Below, piece by piece: positions 48,450 to 58,011 of a DNA stretch of 64,000 nt. The DNA lies in assembly GCF_017921895.1 (NCBI RefSeq), contig NZ_JAFIDN010000011.1, positions 1-64,000 of the forward strand, written 5' to 3'. The notes under the pieces are model-generated. The model had not been told where the DNA came from. It worked only from the letters and a program-made list of their open reading frames with translations, and did no database searches. Both the position numbers and the translations under genes were made by a program. Source of the stretch: Natronogracilivirga saccharolytica (lineage in GTDB: Bacteria > Bacteroidota > Rhodothermia > Balneolales > Natronogracilivirgulaceae). Position 1 is the stretch's first letter. Each line of letters opens with the position of its first letter.

Positions 48450-50804
48450 TTATTTATTTGGAACAGGTGCAGCGGTTTTCCGGTTACCGCCGGATACAGT
48501 TGCCATCATGATCAAACTTGTGAGCTTGACCAGGGCCACGGTGATGCAGGTGCCGGTCAGACCCATGACCGGAAGCAGAAGTACGCCGCCCAGGATGCCG
48601 CCAAGCCATCCGCCCAGCAAATCCGAGCCGTAAATCAATCCGGCCGTTTTGCTCAGTCCCTCCGGATTTTTCAGATAGAGTTTGTTGGCCAGCGGAAACT
48701 GTCCGCCTACAAGCATTCCGCTCACAAATGCAACGGCCAGGAACAGTATCCGCACGAAAATCAGGCTGGCCTGCGTGTCCGGAAGTGCCCGGGCGGCCAG
48801 GAAAATCAGCGGCAGGGCGATGGCAAAGCCGATGATGGCCGCCTCCAGGTAAAGGAACAGCCGGCGACCGTGCTCTTCGCCGGAAGTGATGCGGGTCAGA
48901 AAGAGCGCCCCGATGCCGGCACCCGCCATAAATGCGGCCACGAGCAGACCGACCCATGAAAACACGTGACCGTATGTGATCTGAAACATGAATATCACAA
49001 CGAGACTGAATATCATCCCCGCAAAGCCGCTTGCAAAAATGGCAAAGGGGATGGCGCCCCGTGCATATGTTCCGGTTGCGAATCTGATCAGGAAGTGGAT
49101 CAGCAGAATGACCACCAGCACCGGAATGATGACATTCAGCCCGATGCGGTCCAGCTGGTTGAACCAGGAGCCGAATTCCGGGGCATGCAGCGTATTCCAG
49201 TGGGCGATGTGATAAAACATGCCGATCGGCTTGAAATCGTAATTGATTTCGGTGGTGTGTCCGTCGATGTAGTTTTTGAACCATTGCTGCCATCCGGCAT
49301 GCAGTTTTTTTTCAATGTCCCAGGGCACCATCTCCTCTGCAGTGATATCCCGCGCCTCAAGCCGCTCCATGAGCTTCATCATGTCCAGCTGCATGACCTC
49401 CTCTGAATCGGAGGAGAGATAAATGTGCTTGCTTTCTCCCGGACTCACCCGGACATGGGAAAACACGCTGCTGAGAGTATGAAAGACGTTGCTGTTGAGA
49501 TCCCGGATCTCATCGCTTGTATAGGTCAGTGACCCGGGTGCTCCGAGGACCAGAATTCCATCCTCGCTTAGTCGTTTTTTGGCCAGCTCGAAAAACTCCC
49601 GTGTATAAAACCGGTTCGCCTGCAGATTTGACGGCTCCATCACGCCGATGAAAATCAGGTCATACCGCCCGGAGGTTTTTGAAAGGAACAGGCGGCCGTC
49701 CGTATGTTCCAGGTTCACCCGTTCATCGTCAAGCTCCGATTCTGTCAGGGGCGTCGGGTGCTTGCGGATGATGTCGATCAGCCTGGGATCGTGCTCGGCA
49801 TAATCGATGTTTTGGACGGACGGATGTTTCAGCGCTTCGTTGATGATGCCGCCGGCGCCGCCTCTCAGGATAAGTATTTCCTGCGGATCCGGATGGGCCA
49901 GCAGCGGCATATGAACAAACTCTTCTACAAACTGGATGTCCGGCACCGGCGTGATAAGTTCGCGAATGCCATCCAGAAAGAACAGATATTGTTCGTCCCG
50001 CTCGACCACGCTGATGTTGCTGTAGCGGGAGTTTTCGTAGTGTACGACATTGTGTCTCTCCCACTGCATATCGACCGAACGGCTGTGCAGTGCGTCTGCC
50101 GGTCCGCCCGCCAGGGCGTATCCGGTTACAACCAGCAGAACAGCAAGGGCGCCCTTCAGGAATTTCCGGAACGTGCCGTTTATCTCTGCGGGACGCATTA
50201 GTGCCGCAGCCCGGGGCCAAAGCAGGTAGAGGCAGGCCAGGATGTTAATCAAGGCGATACCTGCGGCTATCTGGAAGGTATGCAGAAATGGAATGAGCAG
50301 AAATGTGCTGATGACTCCTCCCAGTACGGTCCCGGCTGTTTCATACACATAGACCTTTGCGGCCGAACTGCTGTCATTATCCGAGTACATTGCGTAAATG
50401 CGGCACCCGATGGTGAACAGGGCGCCGTGGAGGATGCAGACGGGCAGCAGGATCAGAAACGAGGAGTAAAACATGGGGAGCAGCTCCACATTTTCCCCGA
50501 TCGAAACGCCAAGCAATCCTTTGAGGATGCGCGTGAAAAATATCGCGGCTATGAATGCGGCAGAGAAGAGGACCGCAATAATGGTGTATGTTTCGAGCCT
50601 GAATCTGGTTTTATCGGCGATTCTGCCGAGGGTGAGGCATCCTGCAGCTTCCAGAATCAGCCAGTTGGCCAGGATGATGCCGATGCTCAGTTCGATCCCC
50701 GCGAAGACGATCATCAGCTCACGCAGCAAAAGCACTTCGGCCACAAGTCCGCTGAAGCCCATCACCAAAACAGCTATGCGAATACGTCTGTGCATCGTCT
50801 TCAC
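48450..50804 (-). CDS. membrane protein with fused spermidine-synthase-like domain
   Basis: A 784-residue protein. Residues 1-225 have about seven membrane helices (MGFSGLVAEVLLLRELMIVF). Residues about 230-500 form a spermidine-synthase-type Rossmann domain with SNISVVERDEQYLFFLDGIR, ILILRGGAGGIINEALKHPS, NIDYAEHDPRLIDIIRKHPT and YDLIFIGVMEPSNLQANRFY. The rest is another membrane block (LFLAVAFVSGMLVGGQFPLA). The 'GGxxG' loop is GGAGG, and the polyamine-binding Asp positions are only partly kept, so the reaction may differ from polyamine synthesis. It is first in an operon with the Tat-leader radical SAM gene. Confidence 0.82.
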   Translation of the reverse strand: MKTMHRRIRIAVLVMGFSGLVAEVLLLRELMIVFAGIELSIGIILANWLILEAAGCLTLGRIADKTRFRLETYTIIAVLFSAAFIAAIFFTRILKGLLGVSIGENVELLPMFYSSFLILLPVCILHGALFTIGCRIYAMYSDNDSSSAAKVYVYETAGTVLGGVISTFLLIPFLHTFQIAAGIALINILACLYLLWPRAAALMRPAEINGTFRKFLKGALAVLLVVTGYALAGGPADALHSRSVDMQWERHNVVHYENSRYSNISVVERDEQYLFFLDGIRELITPVPDIQFVEEFVHMPLLAHPDPQEILILRGGAGGIINEALKHPSVQNIDYAEHDPRLIDIIRKHPTPLTESELDDERVNLEHTDGRLFLSKTSGRYDLIFIGVMEPSNLQANRFYTREFFELAKKRLSEDGILVLGAPGSLTYTSDEIRDLNSNVFHTLSSVFSHVRVSPGESKHIYLSSDSEEVMQLDMMKLMERLEARDITAEEMVPWDIEKKLHAGWQQWFKNYIDGHTTEINYDFKPIGMFYHIAHWNTLHAPEFGSWFNQLDRIGLNVIIPVLVVILLIHFLIRFATGTYARGAIPFAIFASGFAGMIFSLVVIFMFQITYGHVFSWVGLLVAAFMAGAGIGALFLTRITSGEEHGRRLFLYLEAAIIGFAIALPLIFLAARALPDTQASLIFVRILFLAVAFVSGMLVGGQFPLANKLYLKNPEGLSKTAGLIYGSDLLGGWLGGILGGVLLLPVMGLTGTCITVALVKLTSLIMMATVSGGNRKTAAPVPNK

Positions 50805-51170
50805 TGCAATATCTGTCCTGCCTGAAATAATGTATTTGACATCGGCCTGACAGTCAGACCGCTGCTGAATACCTTTTCTTTAACTGCCCGGAGTATTGCT
50901 GTGCCACCATTAATTAAAAAAGTAATAAAAGAGGGCTCATGAGTCAGCAATACGCACCGTCACAATACAAAAAAATGATTTTACTGATGATTGTACGTTC
51001 AAAATATAAATCTGGAATTATATTACGAACGAAAAAAGATGGCTGGCATTTTAAGACAGGAAAAATCCGGCTGCAAAATCTGCGATCATCAGATCCTGCA
51101 AAATGCTGTTGGAATAGTTTTTATCCGGTTTTCAATGGAGTTCAGGGCACAGAAAAACAGTGTACTGAAT
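50805..51170. other. gene-free stretch upstream of the membrane protein
   Basis: Some 365 bases between divergently placed ends. The part 50905-51060 is AT-rich and contains short frames without family resemblance. Likely holds the promoter for the minus-strand spermidine-synthase-like gene. Confidence 0.45.
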
Positions 51171-51209
51171 ATAAAATAAAAAGCCTTGCAGATAGTACCT
51201 GCAAGGCTT
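51171..51209 (-). terminator. rho-independent terminator of the fasciclin gene
   Basis: CTGCAAGGCTT (51199-51209) and AAGCCTTGCAG (51181-51191) form a perfect 11-bp stem with a 7-base loop; on the minus strand it is followed by a T-rich tract (51171-51180 complement). It starts 19 bases past the fasciclin stop. Confidence 0.85.
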
Positions 51210-51227
51210 CGAAGGTTATGGACTTTG

Positions 51228-51860
51228 TTATCTCCTGCCGTTCCCCCTGTGGGCTCTGTTGCCCGGGTTGAATTCCTCCGGCGGAAGCATGACGGTGTCT
51301 ATTACATGGATGACTCCGTTGCTGGCCTCGATATCCACAGCAATTAACTCTGCGAATCTGTCTTCGTTGCCTGTAAAGAAACTATCATCTTCACTCATTA
51401 TTTTAATGAATGAGCCTTGCTGTGTTCTGATCTGCTTCGAGCTGACCACATCACCGGACATCCGGTTGCCGGCGGCAACGTGGTAGAGCAGAATATCCGT
51501 GACCAGTTCCTTCCTTTCTTCTGACAGTAATTCTTCGGCAGTTAAGCCAAGTTCATCGAGAAGATTTACAAAGGCTTCATCGGTCGGGGCGAAAACCGTG
51601 AATTGCCGTTTGCCGCTCAGTACACCATCAAGTCCGGCAAACAGAACAGCTTCGACAAGGATGTTGAAATCATCATTATCAACTGCGATATCGACAATTG
51701 TGGAGCTGCTTTCCGTACCGGCGATGTTTGTCAATAATGCCGGCAAATTGTTGTCTTTCCGGAGATCCGGTCCGTCAGTGGTTTCACTGACGTTGGTCAC
51801 ATCACATGCACTCACAACAATCAGAAGTGCAGACAGAATGAAAGGGGCTAGATTTTTCAT
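51228..51860 (-). CDS. fasciclin-domain lipoprotein
   Basis: A protein of 210 residues. FILSALLIVVSAC is a lipoprotein signal with the cysteine at position 19, so it should be lipid-anchored. One fasciclin (FAS1) domain follows with its two conserved blocks: GKRQFTVFAPTDEAFVNLLD (H1) and VIHVIDTVMLPPEEF (H2), with LLYHVAAGNRMSGD between them. FAS1 domains mediate cell adhesion or matrix contacts. The C-terminal RAHRGNGRR is a short basic tail. Followed by a clear terminator. Confidence 0.9.
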   Translation of the reverse strand: MKNLAPFILSALLIVVSACDVTNVSETTDGPDLRKDNNLPALLTNIAGTESSSTIVDIAVDNDDFNILVEAVLFAGLDGVLSGKRQFTVFAPTDEAFVNLLDELGLTAEELLSEERKELVTDILLYHVAAGNRMSGDVVSSKQIRTQQGSFIKIMSEDDSFFTGNEDRFAELIAVDIEASNGVIHVIDTVMLPPEEFNPGNRAHRGNGRR

Positions 51861-52062
51861 GGCTTGAATTAGTTATTATAAGTTAAGGGAGTGGTTTTTA
51901 CATATGATGCACTGCACTTTTTCCAGAACCTCAGATTTGGCAGAATAGTTCCCGGTCTGATAGCGTAAAATCATGATTGCTATGAATTTACGCTAACAAT
52001 GTGTTAGGGTTTGCTGCCTTTTCCCCCTTGATGGCATTGCATTGAGGCAAAAACGGTCCGGT

Positions 52063-52209
52063 TCACCATCCGGGCGTAAACTGGAATCCGAAATGAGTGC
52101 CCCTTTCGGGTCGCTGAAACGGATACGCCACATAGAATTCCAGCACGATGGCTCCAAGGATGTTAAACCGGCTGGAAACGCCTGTGCTGAAGACGGGTAT
52201 GGCCATTCC
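52063..52209 (-). pseudogene. C-terminal fragment of an outer-membrane barrel protein
   Basis: The minus strand encodes AIPVFSTGVSSRFNILGAIV, then LEFYVAYPFQRPERGTHFGF and QFTPGW with a stop. The last strands of BamA/TolB-like Bacteroidota barrels read 'GvSlRfNlFGalVLEpYYAiPFQR...FglnFtPGW'. The beginning is replaced by unrelated sequence. The neighbouring 51861-52062 contains no gene. Confidence 0.6.
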
Positions 52210-52289
52210 GACTGAATGTTGTCCGGGTGAACAATGTTGAAATAAGAGAAACGGACACAAAGAATTTCAGAAAGAGAACTAAATGTGCT

Positions 52290-53114
52290 ATGGTCATCCG
52301 GGAACAAAAAAATCACCTGCTTTTGGTTACCCAGCCGGCTCATGCATGGCTGTCCGGACAAATTGCAGAACATTGGGGTGGAAACGGCTATGTACGGCCG
52401 GAACCATGGAAGGAGATGTGCCTGGCAGCTGCCCGGCACGATCACGGGTGGACCGGGCGGGATATGCGCCTTGTCCGGAATCCTGCAACCGGCGCGCCCT
52501 ATGATTTTCGGAATATGCCGATTGGAGAGCATATGGACATTTGGGATCGGTCGGTGACGCTGGTTGCAGAATCGAACCGTTATGCCGCACTGTTGGTATC
52601 CAGGCATGTGATGAACCTTTTTTCCATGCACGATTTCTCCGGGGAACCGGATGATATTCGAAGCAAAGCGAAGCAATTCAAAGAGAAACAGCAGGAGCTT
52701 CAGGAGAGATTGATCACCAGCTGCAAACGGGATGAGTTTTACAGCAGCTTTCTTACCGATGACACCCTTGAAAAGCATCGCAGGCTTCTGTCCGCCTTCG
52801 ATTACTTGTCCCTTTATGTGATTCTCGGGAATGCGGAGAAATCGGCGCTGTCCGATGTGCCTTCCGGCAAGAGCGGATCCGGAACAATTCAATTGGAAAA
52901 TAAAGAGGAAGCTGCCGGAAACGATGCCGGTCCGGAAGCCAATGGCCTTCTGCAAACATGTGCTGTTTCGCCCTGGCCGTTTCTTACCGACCGCCTGTCA
53001 TTGCGCTGTGATGCCATCCGGTTAAAAACGTTTTGTGCTGATCAGGAGGAGCTTGACCGGGTCATGGAACAGGGGGACCGGGTGCTGTTTACCGTGGAGC
53101 TGGTCCCGGAATGA
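52290..53114 (+). CDS. DUF3891 family protein
   Basis: A protein of 274 residues from ATG 52290 (MVIREQKNHLLLVTQPAHAW); an in-frame ATG at 52227 adds 21 implausible residues. DUF3891 features are QPAHAWLSGQIAEHWG at the start, AARHDHGWTGRD with clustered His/Asp like an HD-type metal site, and SRHVMNLFSM in the middle. A cytoplasmic helical protein; function unknown. The stretch around 200-230 (SDVPSGKSGSGTIQLENKEE) is low-complexity. The CIA30-deaminase gene follows after 77 bases on the same strand. Confidence 0.78.
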   Translation: MVIREQKNHLLLVTQPAHAWLSGQIAEHWGGNGYVRPEPWKEMCLAAARHDHGWTGRDMRLVRNPATGAPYDFRNMPIGEHMDIWDRSVTLVAESNRYAALLVSRHVMNLFSMHDFSGEPDDIRSKAKQFKEKQQELQERLITSCKRDEFYSSFLTDDTLEKHRRLLSAFDYLSLYVILGNAEKSALSDVPSGKSGSGTIQLENKEEAAGNDAGPEANGLLQTCAVSPWPFLTDRLSLRCDAIRLKTFCADQEELDRVMEQGDRVLFTVELVPE

Positions 53115-53191
53115 TCCCAATGAGGGAAATGTTCTGATCGGCCTGCAGCAGATACGTTCAAAGCAACTTCAATGCAACCCGGTAAGCCATC

Positions 53192-54262
53192 ATGAAAAAC
53201 CGTCATAAGAGCACATCTTCGCGAAATCCCGGGGAGATTCCGGAACACGACTATCTCGCGATGCTAACCGGTCTGACCCATTCCGGTATCCTCTGGGAGC
53301 CGGTCAATGACACGGTGATGGGAGGCCGTTCACATTCCAATGCCGGCTTCAACAGTTCCGGGCAGCTTTGTTTTCACGGGCAGGTTTCACTGGAAAACAA
53401 CGGAGGTTTTGCATCCGTGCGGACTCGCTGCCGCCTTGGCCTTGGTGGTTTTGCCGGGTTTCGTTTGCGGCTTGCTGGTGACGGAAAGCGATACAGCTTC
53501 AGGATCAAAACCGGAAAGGACGGACAGCTGCACCGGTTTTCGTACGAGGCCGTTTTTGACACACGCGACGCATTGCATTCGGATCATTCCGGTTGTTGGA
53601 AAAATCCGGGTACCACCGGTTTGTCAGACCGCTCGCTGTCACTTGCTGACGATAGCCATGAGGAAATATGGCTGCCTTTTGACCGGTTTCGTCCGGTATT
53701 CCGGGGACGTCAGGTTCCGGATGCGCCGGACCTGGATCCGTCGGACAGCGGAGAAGTGTCGCTGATGATCAAAGACGGTCAGGAAGGCTCTTTTGAATTA
53801 CAGGTCAGTGATATTGCAGCTTATCGCTTGCCGCAGGAAAACGAGCAGCAATGGATGGAGCTGGCACTGGCCATGGCCGGTGAGTCCGGTACACCGTACG
53901 GTGCTGTAATTGTGGGGCCGGATGACCGGATCATTAGCAAGGCCGGCAACCGGGTTGGAGCGGCCAGTGACGCCTCTGCACATGCTGAAATAGAGGCGAT
54001 ACGCAAGGCCGGAAAAAAACAGGGCAGTGCCGGTTTGTCCGGATGCAGGCTGTTTACAACAGTGGAGCCCTGTCCGATGTGTATGAGTGCGGTGATATGG
54101 GCCGGAATTTCAGAAGTGTACTACGGCGCCGGCATACCGGATGTCGTTGCAGCCGGCGGCAAACAGATCATGATGCGGGCTGCAGAGCTGGCCGGACGGA
54201 CTCCGGATTCGCCGGTATTGTACGAAGGACTTTGCCGCGATGCGTGTATCCGGAAGCTCTGA
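53192..54262 (+). CDS. CIA30 domain fused to a cytidine/guanine-type deaminase
   Basis: A 356-residue protein with two modules. Residues about 25-205 are a CIA30/NDUFAF1 domain (ILWEPVNDTVMGGRSHSNAG, GFASVRTRC, then FRLRLAGDGKRYSFRIKT), a carbohydrate-binding-like jelly roll linked to complex I assembly in mitochondria. Residues about 210-356 are a CMP/dCMP-type deaminase. Zinc ligands are in AHAEIEAI (His, catalytic Glu) and VEPCPMCMSAVIW (two Cys), and GGKQIMMRAAEL follows. The deaminase half resembles guanine deaminase/TadA relatives. I do not know this domain combination from elsewhere. No internal stop or frameshift separates the modules. Confidence 0.85.
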   Translation: MKNRHKSTSSRNPGEIPEHDYLAMLTGLTHSGILWEPVNDTVMGGRSHSNAGFNSSGQLCFHGQVSLENNGGFASVRTRCRLGLGGFAGFRLRLAGDGKRYSFRIKTGKDGQLHRFSYEAVFDTRDALHSDHSGCWKNPGTTGLSDRSLSLADDSHEEIWLPFDRFRPVFRGRQVPDAPDLDPSDSGEVSLMIKDGQEGSFELQVSDIAAYRLPQENEQQWMELALAMAGESGTPYGAVIVGPDDRIISKAGNRVGAASDASAHAEIEAIRKAGKKQGSAGLSGCRLFTTVEPCPMCMSAVIWAGISEVYYGAGIPDVVAAGGKQIMMRAAELAGRTPDSPVLYEGLCRDACIRKL

Positions 54263-54396
54263 CCTGCTATAATGATTTTTGGACAAAAACTAAGTATTCA
54301 AACCAGAAGCCCGGGCAAACAAGAATCACTGTGTAAAATATTGTAAACATAGCTGTTTGTTTAGTATTTTGATTTAAGTAATGTGCATCCGGGCGG

Positions 54397-54443
54397 CCTG
54401 TAATTCTGCTATTTATTGATGGAATTCCGCAATTCATTACAGG
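54397..54443. repeat. inverted repeat upstream of the subtilase gene
   Basis: CCTGTAAT (54397-54404) and ATTACAGG (54436-54443) are exact inverted copies 31 bases apart. It lies 90 bases before the subtilase start, so an operator or the end of the deaminase transcript are both possible. Confidence 0.35.
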
Positions 54444-54532
54444 TTTAAAAAAACCGCTCCGGATGATTTCGGGCAGCTTTTCTGCCGCAATGCATGAGTG
54501 GCTTTACCGGACAGATATCGGGAGGTTTCATC

Positions 54533-57500
54533 ATGAATATCAGGCATTTTGTACGCCCCTCAGCCCTCCTTTGCCTTTTTTTGTTTCTTATTACCTCAGC
54601 AAAAGGAACATCACTTGAGGTTCGGGTACAGGACAATTATACCGCCAGGCCGTTGCATTCAGCATGGGTGACGCTGTTCAGCGATGGCGAAGAAATCGGG
54701 TCAGGGTATACTGACAACCGGGGTTATGTTGTTTTATCCCTGCCCACCGGCAGTGATGAACCGCCGGATCTTCCTGCCGCACTTGCACTCAGCCCCAACT
54801 ATCCCAATCCTTTTCAGGATGAGACACGAGTCGACATAGCCGTGCCGGAAGATCAGACCATCACCGTAACCGTTTACAACATTCTGGGCCGGCGCGTGGC
54901 CACCCGGCAAATGCCGGTCCGTTCGGGATATCATACCCTCACCATGTCGCTGGGTCATCTGGCTACAGGAGTCTATTTCCTTCGGGTGGATGGAAACGAG
55001 TCCCGGACAGTAAGCATGTTCCGAATGGGAAGCGGGGTACACCGGGGCGGACCTGCGTTTTCGATGGCGCCGGGACGTGCACCTGAAGTGCATGGCCAGG
55101 TGCCTGTCCGTACCCGGCAGGATTATGACGCGTCAGACCATTCCGGCGCCTCACCCGAGACCACTGCCGCCAGCTATACCATCCGGGTGGAAAAGGACCG
55201 GTACGATACCTATCAGGCCGATCTGAACATACCGGCAAGCAGGCATGTAACACTGTCGATATCGCGCAACAATCTTGTCGAATTTTTGGTCACCGATACG
55301 GATGGAACCGGACTTCCCATGCCTTTGGATATTACATCCGGACATTTCCACACATCCATAAACACTCCTGAGACCCTGACACTTAAATCGGGTGTATACA
55401 GGGCATCAGGAGCGATCGGCAGCGGCTTGAAATTGGCGCACGAAATTGAGGTTGCATCGGTGGATACTACCGTGGTTTTGCGGTTTGATGAGGCGGGAGT
55501 GCTGCTTCCGGGCGAACCGCAGGCGCGTGCGGGTGACGCGGCCTATGATCTGGATATCAGGATACTCTATCCCGGGAATGCGGTTACTGAGGACCCGGAA
55601 CTGCTCTATGGCGGACAAGTACTGCGTACCGAAATTGAGCTTATTGTGGATCCGGATGCAACCGTGGGCCAGATGAACGAATTGCTGGATACTTATGACG
55701 CGCAGATTGTGAGTATGCTTTCGGATAATATCATCTTCGTCATCCGTGTGCCGGATCCCGGAAGCATTGATGCACTCAACAATCTCATTGATCAGATCCG
55801 CAATGAACCTGTCGTCTGGATGGCGTCCAAATCCGTAATTGTAGAAGGCCCTGACTCGATCAATGACGCGAATCAGCAGCCCGGCGGCATCCAGCAGATA
55901 CCGGGGCACACGACGTCCATGGTTCGGATTGACCATCATCTTGCTGCCCGCGCTCACGCCGCATGGAATATGCGGAGTACCATTGCGGATATGGATCGTC
56001 GTCCGCAAATTGTAATTGCTGATTATTTCGGAGATGGTGTGCCGGGTATAGGATATAATGCCAGTTTTCGCAACGCTGATTTTGCCACCGGAGCCACTTC
56101 CAATCACGGATATCACGTACTGGGCATTATCAGCGGCATGTATGACCCGGTGGAGACGCTGGAATCCGGACCGAACGACGTGACCGGCATGTTCCCGGAG
56201 CGGCTTCACGTACGGGCCGTGGACCTCGCGGATACGCTGCTGAATACCTGGCCAAGACGCATGAATCAGATCATATCCACGATCCGGGAGATCATTGCCG
56301 GTGATGAACAAGCCAGGATTGTCGTCAATACAAGCCTGAACAGCCGGAATATTGCCAACCAGAAAGAGTCTGCCATCAGGTGGATCACACGTATAAGAGG
56401 TGAGAACATCCACACATTCAACGCCGGTCTGGAAACCAGATTTGTTCACTTCACATCGGCAGGCAACAATCGTTATGACAACGGGAATATTGTTTCATGG
56501 CCGGCGTCTGACAACAGCATGTTCGCCTATGCGACAATTCGTGACATGCTATTCGATAACCGGCCTGTCCCAAGGCTGAGAAATACCATTGTAATCGAAA
56601 ACCGTGTCCACACAGGGCATCTTGATTCGGAAGAGGCGCGGAGCAGACCCATGCCCGGATGCGCCAGTTACAGCTCGATCATGGGCGGATCACTATCGGC
56701 CATGGGAACCGATATCTGGTCTTTCGGAGACTGCCTTTTTGAGTCAGATGGTGAATGTATTGTTCCCGTTTCTGACCCCCGCACTTCGTACATGACCGGC
56801 ACTTCGATGGCTACCCCGCAGGCGGCAGGTCTGGCAGCCTATGTGTGGGCGGTGAACCCGGAGCTGTCCGTAAATGATGTTATGGACATCATGTTCAGCA
56901 CCTCGGTGGCGGACACCTCCCGCAATACACCGGGCTTCAGCTGCCATCAGCAGATGCCGAAGCCGGTGATTGATGCCTATGCCGCGGTACTGGCAGGCGG
57001 GGGCGAAAACGCGCGTCTTGCACTGCTGGATGTAAACGATGACGGCGTATTTGATCATCACGACCTGAGAATCATTATCGATTCGCTGCGGCTGCGCGAT
57101 GGTGCCCTGGACTACTCGCGGTTCGACCTGAACGGCGATGGATTTACAGGCGGCGACAGCACCGACCGCTTCGATCTCGACATGAACAGCCAGTACACCG
57201 TCGTCTGGGAATTCATAGACGGCGAACCGGTATCCTTCGACGAAAGCCATCTGACCGATATGGATATTCTGTGCTATTACGCCTGGTCGGATCTTTATCA
57301 GGGCGACCCGGATCAGCGGGAGGAGTCGCTCTTCGGGTTGTGCCGCGAGCCCGAAACAGATGTTGTCATAGACATCGACGGAAATGTTTATCCCATCGTC
57401 CGGGCCGGCACTCAATGGTGGATGGCAGAAAACCTGAGGGTGAGCCATTACCGTAACGGTGATCCCATCCCCAATATCACGGATGCAGATGAATGGACTG

Positions 57501-57967
57501 ATTTGTCGACCGGAGCCTGGGCGGTGTATTACAACGATATGTCCAACGATACCAAATACGGCAAGCTCTACAACTGGTACGCCGTGTCAGATCCCCGCGG
57601 GTTGTGTCCGGTTGGATGGCATCCTGCGAGCAGGGATCCCGGCAGCCCCTACTCATGGAGCCGGCTTTCTGTGGAACTCGGCGAAAGAGAGGTAGCCGGG
57701 GAAAAGATGAAAAGCACCCATGGCTGGATACATAACGGCAACGGCACCAACGAAAGCGGTTATAATGGTCTTCCGGGCGGACTCCGGCTCGCAAACGGCA
57801 CCTTCAGCGGCAAGAGTTACTACGGCTTCTGGTGGACTGATACCGATGGTTTTGGTTCCCGGCCACACGAAGCCTGGTATTACCGGCTTTATTATGGAGA
57901 TTCTGAGATTCTGGGAAGAGACGGGGACAAGACGGCCGGATTGTCGGTGCGGTGCGTCAGGCAGTAA
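54533..57967 (+). CDS. secreted subtilase with N-terminal sorting-like domain, dockerin-like repeats and FISUMP end
   Basis: A 1144-residue protein; GGAGG at 54521-54525 fixes the ATG at 54533. A signal peptide (SALLCLFLFLITSAKG) precedes a YPNPFQD sorting-like domain (about residues 75-165), which normally sits at the C-terminus. The S8 peptidase has Asp497 (IADYFGDG), His525 (NHGYHVLGIISG) and Ser758 (GTSMATPQAAGLAAY). Two Ca-binding dockerin-like loops follow (LDVNDDGVFDHHDL, LNGDGFTGGDSTD), then a FISUMP domain (WWMAENLRVSHYRNGDPIP, GLCPVGWHPAS, GLSVRCVRQ at the very end). An extracellular or surface protease; substrate unknown. Confidence 0.88.
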   Translation: MNIRHFVRPSALLCLFLFLITSAKGTSLEVRVQDNYTARPLHSAWVTLFSDGEEIGSGYTDNRGYVVLSLPTGSDEPPDLPAALALSPNYPNPFQDETRVDIAVPEDQTITVTVYNILGRRVATRQMPVRSGYHTLTMSLGHLATGVYFLRVDGNESRTVSMFRMGSGVHRGGPAFSMAPGRAPEVHGQVPVRTRQDYDASDHSGASPETTAASYTIRVEKDRYDTYQADLNIPASRHVTLSISRNNLVEFLVTDTDGTGLPMPLDITSGHFHTSINTPETLTLKSGVYRASGAIGSGLKLAHEIEVASVDTTVVLRFDEAGVLLPGEPQARAGDAAYDLDIRILYPGNAVTEDPELLYGGQVLRTEIELIVDPDATVGQMNELLDTYDAQIVSMLSDNIIFVIRVPDPGSIDALNNLIDQIRNEPVVWMASKSVIVEGPDSINDANQQPGGIQQIPGHTTSMVRIDHHLAARAHAAWNMRSTIADMDRRPQIVIADYFGDGVPGIGYNASFRNADFATGATSNHGYHVLGIISGMYDPVETLESGPNDVTGMFPERLHVRAVDLADTLLNTWPRRMNQIISTIREIIAGDEQARIVVNTSLNSRNIANQKESAIRWITRIRGENIHTFNAGLETRFVHFTSAGNNRYDNGNIVSWPASDNSMFAYATIRDMLFDNRPVPRLRNTIVIENRVHTGHLDSEEARSRPMPGCASYSSIMGGSLSAMGTDIWSFGDCLFESDGECIVPVSDPRTSYMTGTSMATPQAAGLAAYVWAVNPELSVNDVMDIMFSTSVADTSRNTPGFSCHQQMPKPVIDAYAAVLAGGGENARLALLDVNDDGVFDHHDLRIIIDSLRLRDGALDYSRFDLNGDGFTGGDSTDRFDLDMNSQYTVVWEFIDGEPVSFDESHLTDMDILCYYAWSDLYQGDPDQREESLFGLCREPETDVVIDIDGNVYPIVRAGTQWWMAENLRVSHYRNGDPIPNITDADEWTDLSTGAWAVYYNDMSNDTKYGKLYNWYAVSDPRGLCPVGWHPASRDPGSPYSWSRLSVELGEREVAGEKMKSTHGWIHNGNGTNESGYNGLPGGLRLANGTFSGKSYYGFWWTDTDGFGSRPHEAWYYRLYYGDSEILGRDGDKTAGLSVRCVRQ

Positions 57968-58011
57968 GCCGGGCTTGGCCCGGTTCGTGTCGTGTTGTCC
58001 TGTGGATCACA

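Noticed and set aside
51993-52955. Minus-strand open frame of 320 codons over the DUF3891 gene
   Set aside because: The opposite strand encodes a recognisable DUF3891 protein; only the barrel-protein fragment in a different minus frame (52063-52209) has family support.
55406-56449. Long minus-strand open frame (347 codons) opposite the subtilase
   Set aside because: No family resemblance, and the plus strand encodes the peptidase domain there.
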